From the NCBI GenBank assembly GCA_911728435.2, contig OU452206.1, positions 15,778,297 through 15,842,296 on the forward strand: 64,000 bases of DNA, in the 5' to 3' direction. This document shows positions 57,509 to 64,000 of this stretch, piece after piece; the first letter of the stretch is position 1; each line of letters starts with the position of its first letter. This DNA is from Apoderus coryli. Its lineage: Eukaryota; Arthropoda; Insecta; Coleoptera; Attelabidae. The notes beneath the pieces are model-generated. The model worked only from the letters and a program-made list of their open reading frames with translations. It was not told the origin of the DNA and ran no database searches. Both the position numbers and the translations under genes were made by a program.

Positions 57509-57752
57509 ATGGAGCAATACACCATGGAACAACGCATTAAAATTGTCGAAGCGTATTATGAAAATGGGTGATCGTAGAAAAATACGTGCCCTACGTGAAT
57601 TTCTTGAACCTTCTGAGAGGACAATTTGGAATGTGGTCCAAAAATTTCAGCAAACTCGATCCGTAGATAAAATTAAAACCCCTCAGCATGCACGTAGAGG
57701 TCGTTCGGAAGAAAATATGTCCGTTGTTCGCGAAAGTGTGGTCGGCTCATAG
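57509..57752 (+). pseudogene. Tc1/mariner-related transposase, N-terminal helix-turn-helix
   Basis: ATG 57509 opens MEQYTMEQRIKIVEAYYENG, then after a frameshift/stop IRALREFLEPSERTIWNVVQ and KFQQTRSVDKIKTPQHARRG, RSEENMSVVRESV. This is the DNA-binding start (EQRxxIVExYxxNG...T-I-x-x-V-x-KFxxTGSV...R-S-EN-x-x-VRESV) of an insect transposon family whose middle is at 9560 and whose tail is at 63579. Nothing recognisable follows 57752. Confidence 0.6.
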
Positions 57753-58555
57753 AGCCTTTTGTATGACTCCAATGCCTCACGACCCTTCTTCCTACTTGTT
57801 GTTGTTGCGTGAACGAAAAGAAAGGACACTGATTTCATAATTGAGAAAAGCAAAAAAAAACAACCCTGGTTGGCATCACACCAGATAAATTCAAAAATAT
57901 GCAAATTAAACAAATTCATTCGCTTTGAAGGTGATAAGAAGGTTTTATATAAAATAAAAATAAATTCATAAATAGTTTTAAAAAACTTGGTATCTACTAC
58001 CTCTATTTTATTGACTCTAAAAAGCTGAGCTCATCACGCAAAGCCAAACAACAACATGACAATAAAGTTAGATTATAAAATGTTTCTAAAAATATGACTG
58101 TAATAAAGAACCAGAGTTAACTTCCTTCTTTTTGTTATACTCTTCTAATTCAAGTATCTATATAGTATAGAAGAGCAAATATTATTTTTATGGATATGTT
58201 CCTATAAAAACTAAATAAACAACAAGCATACTAACAACAAAACACGTTTAAACATTACATTGTCCTATTTTCCAAACAAAATTTACATTTGGGTTAACAG
58301 GTCAATCGATAAAATGTAGCAAAATTGTATGAGGAAAACTAATACCTACATATTGTTTAATTTGTTTAATTATATATTATTAATAGTTTATTTGATAATT
58401 TATTGGTAAACTTTAATCATGTAGGTATTGCAGTGTCTTTTAAAGTCATTTGTTTGACACGACAACATCAACTTTTTAAGGCCTCAAAAATTGCACAATA
58501 AGCCCATGAGGCTGCAACCGGGGACCCTTTCAAAAAAAGAAAATAACCCTGTTAT
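57753..58555. other. no recognised gene
   Basis: AT-rich, no motifs. Confidence 0.3.
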
Positions 58556-59450
58556 ACGAAGCATGTTTTTTAAGTAAGTACCGTTTTGGAATTAAAAAAA
58601 GACGTGCAAAGATATCGCAATAATTTTATTTTTACATGAAAGCCTGTACCTTAATCTACTTTTCTACATAATTTCCGTGAATATTGAGGCACTTGTCATA
58701 ACGTGGCACCAGTTTTTGAATGCCCTCCTCATAAAATTCTGCCGCCTGACTTGTTAACCACTGTATCACAAATGTTTTGACTTTGTTATCGTCTTGAAGA
58801 CGCTGACCACCCAGGTGTTTCCTCAAGTGCATGAACAAATGGTAGTCGCTGGGCGCCAGATAAGGGCTGTATGGAGGATGATCTAGAGTTTCCCATTTAA
58901 AAGATTTGATGAGATCTTTGGTCCGATTAGCCACATGTGGACGGGCATTGTCATGCAGCAAAACGATACCCTTACTCAACTTGCCACATCTTTTGTTCTG
59001 GATTGCACGACGCAGATTGTTCAATGTCTCACAATAAGACGTTGCATTGTCTCATTACGAGGCAGAAACTCCACTAGCAATACTCCTTTTCTGTCCCAAA
59101 AAACTGTGCACATGATTTTCCGGGCAGAAATTGTTTGCTTAAACTTCACTCTTTTGGGTGATGATGAATGTCGCCATTCCATGGATTGTTGTTTCGATTC
59201 TGGTGTAACGTAGGCCACCCATGTTTCGTCACCAGTAACAATTTGGTCTAAAAAATCTTCACCTTGATTGTGGTACCGCTCAAGGCAAGTCAATGCACTG
59301 CCTAAACGTTGGGTTTTGTGCAAATCCGTCAACATTTTTGGAACCCAACGTGAACACAATTTCCGGTAATTCAAGTTCTCGGTCACAATGCGATACAAAA
59401 CAGTACGAGAATATTGAGGAAAGCAGTCGCACATTGATGAAATTGTAAAC
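58556..59450 (-). mobile_element. mariner family 2, 5'-truncated copy
   Basis: Left (3') TIR cgaagcatgttttttaagta with TA at 58554-58555. The minus strand carries the transposase from CDCFPQYSRTVLYRIV through NLNYRKLCSRWVPKM, VTGDETWVAYVTPESKQQ, LLHDNARPHVANRTKDL, YSPYLAPSDYHLF (the third Asp replaced by Tyr) to the C-terminus. A small deletion near 59045 breaks the frame. The first ~95 codons and the 5' TIR are gone. Very similar to the 34351 copy. It ends 138 bp before the host exon. Confidence 0.85.
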
Positions 59451-59588
59451 GAAATAAATAATTATATGTATAGGAACTTAAAGAAAAATTGCAGAGTTTA
59501 CAAAAGATCTATGTCTATGAGTTATTTTTTCAGTATTTTTATATATAGAAGTCATAATAATATCTAAAAGTAAATTTGATTGTTTCAG
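59451..59588 (+). other. intron end upstream of the host exon
   Basis: AT-rich, with the pyrimidine-rich acceptor tttgattgtttcag immediately before 59589. A branch-point-like ctaaaag lies about 25 bp upstream. Confidence 0.5.
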
Positions 59589-59699
59589 ACTTGGCCCGTG
59601 TGAGCTTCAGGACCCGGTTTGGGCAAAGATGAGTGCTTTGGCCGCCGGTGTCAATAAACCGAAGAGAAAAAAGTCAGAAACCAAACCTCAGGCTCAGAT
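59589..59699 (+). CDS. tai: internal exon of a Taiman-like nuclear receptor coactivator
   Basis: A 111-bp exon with acceptor tttcag and donor gtaagt, much GC-richer than the flanks. After one base finishing a split codon it reads LGPCELQDPVWAKMSALAAG, VNKPKRKKSETKPQAQ and the first two bases AT of a codon. AT-N gives Ile (or Met), so the text would run KPQAQ-I into the next exon. Taiman, the insect p160/SRC coactivator, has this layout before its bHLH (acidic/tryptophan stretch, KxRKK basic run, KPQxQINKC). Taiman binds Methoprene-tolerant in the nucleus and mediates juvenile-hormone and ecdysone transcription. The bHLH exon lies beyond the window, so the name is a reasoned call. The exon is spliced in phase with the candidate exon at 2954-3039. 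Confidence 0.6.
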
Positions 59700-60261
59700 G
59701 TAAGTCAAAACGCTATTTTAAAGCTAATGATTTTAAAGTTTATTAACATGCAAGATAATTCGAAACGTCAAACGAGGAGATCATCGCCCAAGCTAGTCTG
59801 AAACGCTTTATCTTATTGAATGACTCTCTTATTTCGTTCTTTTAATAACTAGCCTGTTATCATGCGGAATATACAAATTAATAACAGTACTTTTTACAAA
59901 TTTAAAAATTCATAAATGCTGCACGACTTTGGTTCTCTTTTCCTTATGTCTTTGCAACTAGTAATTCTTCAATTGCATAATTACTATGTTTAACATCGGT
60001 TCACAGTAGTTGCATTATTTGTTATTACCTACTTTTATTTTTTACAAAAATAAAAAAGAACTTGTTCTGTGAGAAAACAACTTTTTGGGTACCATGTAAC
60101 ACGACTATTTTGGCAGCATATGATTTTGTTTATATAAATGTTTGTTTATTTATTTAAATCTAGCCCTGACGTACAATCTGCTGACGAGGTGAATTTTCGC
60201 TTGGATTTTACGTTATATGTTATGAGGTTTATTGGTGCGGTGTAATTGCACCATAAAATAT
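59700..60261 (+). other. start of the next intron
   Basis: Opens with gtaagtcaaaacg. AT-rich, no element or exon seen until the Tc1-like TIR. Confidence 0.5.
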
Positions 60262-61085
60262 ACACTGCTCAAAAAATTAAAGGAACACTTTTGTATAACC
60301 CTTTATTTGTAAACTAAGATCAACATTTAATTAAAAGTGCCAATAACAAAATGAAAAGAAAACATTTTTCAAATTGCAATGTTCCGCTATCTGAAAACCA
60401 ATGTGTTTTAGTATCGCGTGTGCCCTCCAGCAGCACGAATGACTATTTGCCATCTTCTTGGCATACTTCTCACGAGCCTTCGAATGTCTTCCTGTGATAT
60501 GCTGTCCCACTCTTCGATTAGGGTTTCTGTTAATTGCTGAAGGGTTTGAGGTGGATTTGGACGACGTCGAACACGTCTGTCCAATATATCCCATAAGGGT
60601 TTAATTGGATTGACGTCAGGGCTTATCGCTGGCCAATCCATTTTACGAATTTCATGGTCGTTAAGAAAATCTATAGTAATAGCAGCAGTATGAAGCCTTG
60701 CATTAACCTGCTCCAATATATCTCTGAATAATCCTGATCCATATGTCTTGCAGCTGTAGGACTTCCCAGTATAACGAGATCGGTTTTTGCGTTCAAATTT
60801 ATTCCACCTCAGACCATTATCGAACCATCACCAAATCTGGATACTACTTGTACAGCAGCAGTGGATTATCGTTCATTCGGACGTCTATACACACGCAATC
60901 GGTCATCACAACGAGTGAGATGAAATCTTGATGCGTCTGTAAAAAGTACTGGCCTCCATTGTCGAAGTTGCCATCCCAAATGTTCACGAGCAAAGTTTAA
61001 TCGCATAGTTTTATGATGTCGAGTTAAAACAGGTTTTCGTACCGGCCTTGTTGGTTTTAAATCTCCTTCCCGTAACCTGTTTGTA
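60262..61085 (-). pseudogene. Tc1-like transposon, 3' TIR and transposase C-terminal two-thirds
   Basis: Left end cactgctcaaaaaattaaag is a standard Tc1-type terminus, preceded by TA. Minus strand: NRLREGDLKP, VRKPVLTRHHKTMRLNFARE, HLGWQLRQWRPVLFTDASRF (first Asp kept, following Glu changed to Ala), GDGSIMVWGG (reconstructed across a break), then MEQVNARLHTA with the DNARPH Asp altered, SPDVNPIKPLWDILDRRVRR and the RRWQIVIRAAGGHTRY tail. Three or more frameshifts. The N-terminal DNA-binding domain and 5' TIR are missing beyond 61085. Confidence 0.75.
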
Positions 61086-61197
61086 TGACAAACAATTCAA
61101 TGTCAACGTTTAGACTGTATTTTCATTGGAATTGCAACTACAGAAACAAAAACTAAATTACAAACAACACATATAGAAGGTGCGTCATGCAGTATAA
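61086..61197. other. short unassigned segment
   Basis: Follows the truncation point of the Tc1-like element; no features. Confidence 0.3.
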
Positions 61198-61268
61198 CTA
61201 TTCTGGAGATCGGCACAATCGAAATTTTGAAATTTTTTTATGCAGTCCTTCATGTCATGACCCCTGAA
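61198..61268 (+). repeat. dispersed repeat shared with 10350-10424
   Basis: Same orientation, about 85% alike (ctggagatcggcacaatcga...atgcagtccttcat). It lies just left of a foldback; the copy at 10350 has no foldback beside it. Confidence 0.6.
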
Positions 61269-61341
61269 CCCCAGAAAATAGCTTTTATAAGCACTTTCTA
61301 CTCATAATAAGCTATGTTTTGTGCAAGAATTTTTTTTTTTT

Positions 61342-62020
61342 AATTCATAATTGGTGTAGATTTTGAAGAGTTGTGGTTTTCTCCTCAATTTCTACGCCAC
61401 TGGAAAAAGTAAGGATTGAAGATACCCATTTGAACCGCCAATGTTTTCTACACAAAAAAGGTTCTCTTGGTCATAAACTCTAAAGTTGATCGTTTTCGAG
61501 GAAAACCAACTTTTTGAAAAACTTGATCAATTTTTTGAAATAAATCTATTTTTTTATACTAATTAAACGTTAACTCATAATTGCAAAATTAAAAATAGAA
61601 AACTCGTCTTTTTCAAAATTCGCCAAACCGTAAAAAAACGAAGAATTGCTTCGTGCATTGAAGCTAACCGCGGACATTTCCAACATTTAATTTAACTGTC
61701 TATGATTGGTTATTGTTTTTTTTTTTAATTTTTCAATAATTATGAAATTATCGTTTGTTTTTTTACTTGTTCTAACGTTTAAATAAATTTCGTTTAATTA
61801 ATAGAAAAAATTAAATTTATTTTAAAAAATTGACCATGTTTTTCAATTTGATATTCCTCGAAAACGGTGAACTTTAGAGTTTATGTCCAAGAGTACCTTT
61901 TTTGTATAGAAAACATTGACGATTCAAATGGGAATCTTAAAACCGTACTTTTTCCAGTGGTGTAGAAAATTGGAGAGAAAACACCCACTACCTCTTCAAA
62001 ATCTTCACCAATTATGAATT
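61342..62020. repeat. inverted repeat (foldback), arms ~207 bp
   Basis: Arms 61342-61548 and 61813-62020 are inverted complements at roughly 85%, with outer ends aattcataattggtg / caccaattatgaatt and a 264-bp AT-rich centre. No coding frame. Non-autonomous foldback element; it differs from the 44696 foldback. Confidence 0.8.
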
Positions 62021-63196
62021 GTGTCAATATCGGTCTACACTTGACGAATTAGCAACGTCATCCCTCTGATGCGATGCAAAAAACCGCTAAGCTTTGTATT
62101 TCTTAGTCTGATCTTCATCCAAGCAAGGACATGTTTGCCATGTCGTCAAGTCTGTACAGGTCGATAGTTTCAATGAGACGCCTGCGGATATATCTAGGCC
62201 CATTTTGTCTATCGATAACGAATAGACCAGACTCGACCACTCATCTCTTTGATGCAACTCTAAAAATTGATAAGAATTTAAAGGTTCAATGTTATATGTC
62301 ATCACGTGCCTTTACGCTACGCGGATTTGTCACGAGTGCGAACGTACCTTTAGGTGATTGAGATTTGATTTAGAAACTGATAACGGAAAATCCAAAATAA
62401 ATTTACAAGTGTAGTTCTGGCCGTCATGTCAAAGAGTGCGAACAAATTCCATGGAGAATTTATGGAAATGATTTTTCTTGCGCAAAACCATACAACCGTA
62501 TTTCGTAGATTTTGCTCGTAGTTTTATTTCCCAGAAGTCTATGTTCCACTTCAGTCTATCTATATCTAGTATTAAAAGGAAGTGCCCGTACCGAGAACAA
62601 TAGAGAGATCAGTTACAAAGAGGCGATTATTTTTCCGTCAACCCGATGTCAAGAGCGAAATTCCGCGTTTTTTAATCTCTTTTTGCAAATCATCTTAGAA
62701 TATTGACTGTAACAATTATTATAATGGTAGGCTGTTTTGTTCGTTGAATTGATCTTAGTTCAGCATTTTCTATGCTTAATTTAACCATATAGTGTTTTTT
62801 CTTGAAATTTGCTTGTGATTATTCAATTGTTGGTTGAATTTGAATAGTTATAGCAGGTTATACTGAGGTTAACATGGCCAATTCGGCTAAGATGTTCTCA
62901 ATAATCTAGTACCTACGGTTACACCGGAAGTGTGTGTCAACTTCCTTATTTTAAATATGACGCTATCAACATTATACTGTTTTTGGATTCTACTTGTAAT
63001 TCTAAACATTTTACCCATTTTTAATCCTTGTAAAATCTGATATTGCTGTCTTTGTCGTCGAAAATCTGCATAAAAAGGACCGCTATCTATGTGACTTAAT
63101 TAAGTATCTGGCCAAACTTCAGGGGGTGATTCTTTGAGTGATTTTAAGGTAAAAAGTTCATATAAGCAGGTGTCCGGAAATGCATAGTTTTCAAGA
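62021..63196. other. no recognised gene
   Basis: Overlapping frames at 62087-62361 on both strands have no family features. The region is slightly GC-richer at 62090-62350; I found no splice-bounded exon. Confidence 0.3.
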
Positions 63197-63578
63197 TACA
63201 GGGTGTCAAAAAAATTTTTTTTTTACATTTATTAATTAATATCTCAAACACCTGTTCACCGATTTTGTTGAAATTTGGCAGTATTATGGACTATGATAAG
63301 ACGCTAAGTTAGCATCAATTGATTGTTGATTATGACTTCCAGTGGCGTCGTAAGGGGCAGTTTCACGAATAAAAATTACAAAAAAATGTGCGCCACTGAC
63401 TTTTTTAAAATTAAAAAAATAATTTTTGGATTAAGCCATTAAAAATACAACTTTTTTGTCTCTTGCATCGTTTTCGAGAAAAAAAATTAAAACCAGTTAA
63501 ATGCATGTCCCTGAATAATTTTAAAAATCACTTTTACAGAATTATTGCGAATTACGTTTACCCAAATTCGTACGGGAA
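63197..63578 (+). mobile_element. element end (TACAGGGTGTC) and 5' part of a decayed transposon
   Basis: TACAGGGTGTC opens the segment, followed by a poly-T tract and text typical of insect repeats of this type (cacctgttcaccgattttgt). It precedes the transposase tail at 63579 without a readable N-terminal domain, so the copy is internally deleted. Confidence 0.45.
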
Positions 63579-63869
63579 TTTCTGGATCAAACTTATGGAG
63601 GACAGTGGATTGGTCGCGCGGGTCCACAGTCATGGCCACCCAGGTCGCCAGATTTAAATTCTTTGGATTTTTGCCTTTGGGGGCATTTAAAGTCGCTGGT
63701 TTATAAAACTCCAGTCAATACTGAAGCCGAATTATGTCAGGGCATACGGGATTCATGCAATCAAATAAGACATACTCCTGGAATATTTCAGCGTGTTCGG
63801 CAATCGATGATAAGGCGAGCTAATGCTTAGATCGAAGTTGAAGGTGGACATTTTCAACAACTATTATAA
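63579..63869 (+). pseudogene. Tc1/mariner-related transposase, C-terminal part
   Basis: Continuous text FLDQTYGGQWIGRAGPQSWP then PPRSPDLNSLDFCLWGHLKS, LVYKTPVNTEAELCQGIRDS, TPGIFQRVRQSMIRRANA, a stop at about 63828, IEVEGGHFQQLL and a final stop at 63867. The WPPRSPDL-x-x-LDFxLWGxLK box holds the third catalytic Asp. This is the tail of the family whose start is at 57509 and centre at 9560. One stop, otherwise open. Confidence 0.7.
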
Positions 63870-64000
63870 ATTTATCTTTATTTGTTGTTATGTTGTTAAG
63901 TTCTTAAACGTTTTTTATTAAAAAAGTCTTTTTTGTCAAAGTTTAATTTCCACCACTGAACATCAATATTAGCAATAGTAAATAAGTATCAGTTAGCATT
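63870..64000. other. no recognised gene
   Basis: AT-rich to the window edge; the matching right terminus of the transposon is not seen. Confidence 0.3.

Noticed and set aside
62087..62361. Overlapping frames on both strands as a host exon
   Set aside because: No consensus splice pair in phase and no recognisable protein.
1..64000. CRISPR arrays, rRNA genes, bacterial operons
   Set aside because: None present; composition, introns and transposon types are those of an insect nuclear genome.

Overview
The window looks like intronic DNA of an insect. It is strongly AT-rich and is filled with old and young transposable elements: mariner, Tc1, hAT, TTAA-type and RAG1/Transib-like DNA transposons, Jockey/CR1, I-like and RTE LINEs, a BEL/Pao piece, and LTR-element leaders with a tRNA-Lys primer-binding site. 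I cannot fix the insect order from sequence alone.

The clearest host signal is one short exon at 59589-59699. It is GC-rich and bounded by a good acceptor (tttcag) and donor (gtaagt). Its reading frame carries GPCELQDPVWAKM and a basic KPKRKK run and ends in KPQAQ plus a split codon AT-N. This resembles the stretch just before the bHLH of Taiman (the insect NCoA/SRC p160 coactivator that works with Methoprene-tolerant in juvenile-hormone signalling). A candidate first coding exon at 2954-3039 lies behind a CpG-richer, TATA-containing segment (2220-2953) and ends in exactly the phase needed to join it. If both are right, almost the whole window is one 56.5-kb intron plus the start of the next intron.

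Layout. 1-1900: tandemly duplicated LTR-element leader, a small minus-strand pseudogene with a 50-nt intron, and an I-like LINE tail. 2220-3039: candidate promoter, 5'UTR and first coding exon. 3400-6400: nested LINE pieces fused to a BEL/Pao integrase. 8400-14400: mariner end, transposase fragment with a hairpin, and the first copy (A) of a 1.9-kb unclassified repeat built of ~139-bp monomers. 15200-18550: LINEs and a mariner split by a LINE. 21300-26430: mariner, tRNA-like piece, then a TTAA element that was invaded by a RAG1/Transib-like transposon. 27240-38580: copies C, B, D and E of the unclassified repeat; B holds a young RTE insertion with a 10-bp target-site duplication and E holds a long-TIR element carrying a retroelement leader and gag start. 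38600-47150: hAT end, best-preserved Jockey/CR1 LINE, paired tRNA-like segments, a large foldback and a Tc1-like element. 49250-56500: LINE, MITE, the best mariner copy and more long-TIR elements. 57000-64000: tandem repeat, mariner, the host exon, Tc1-like element, foldback, transposase tail.

No complete, uninterrupted transposase gene is present. The only long open frame is the C-terminal 247 residues of the RTE reverse transcriptase. The most unusual items are the RAG1/Transib-like element with all three catalytic acidic residues still recognisable, the five-copy unclassified repeat family, the long-TIR element that has captured a retroelement leader, and two snap-back hairpins inside transposon coding sequence.
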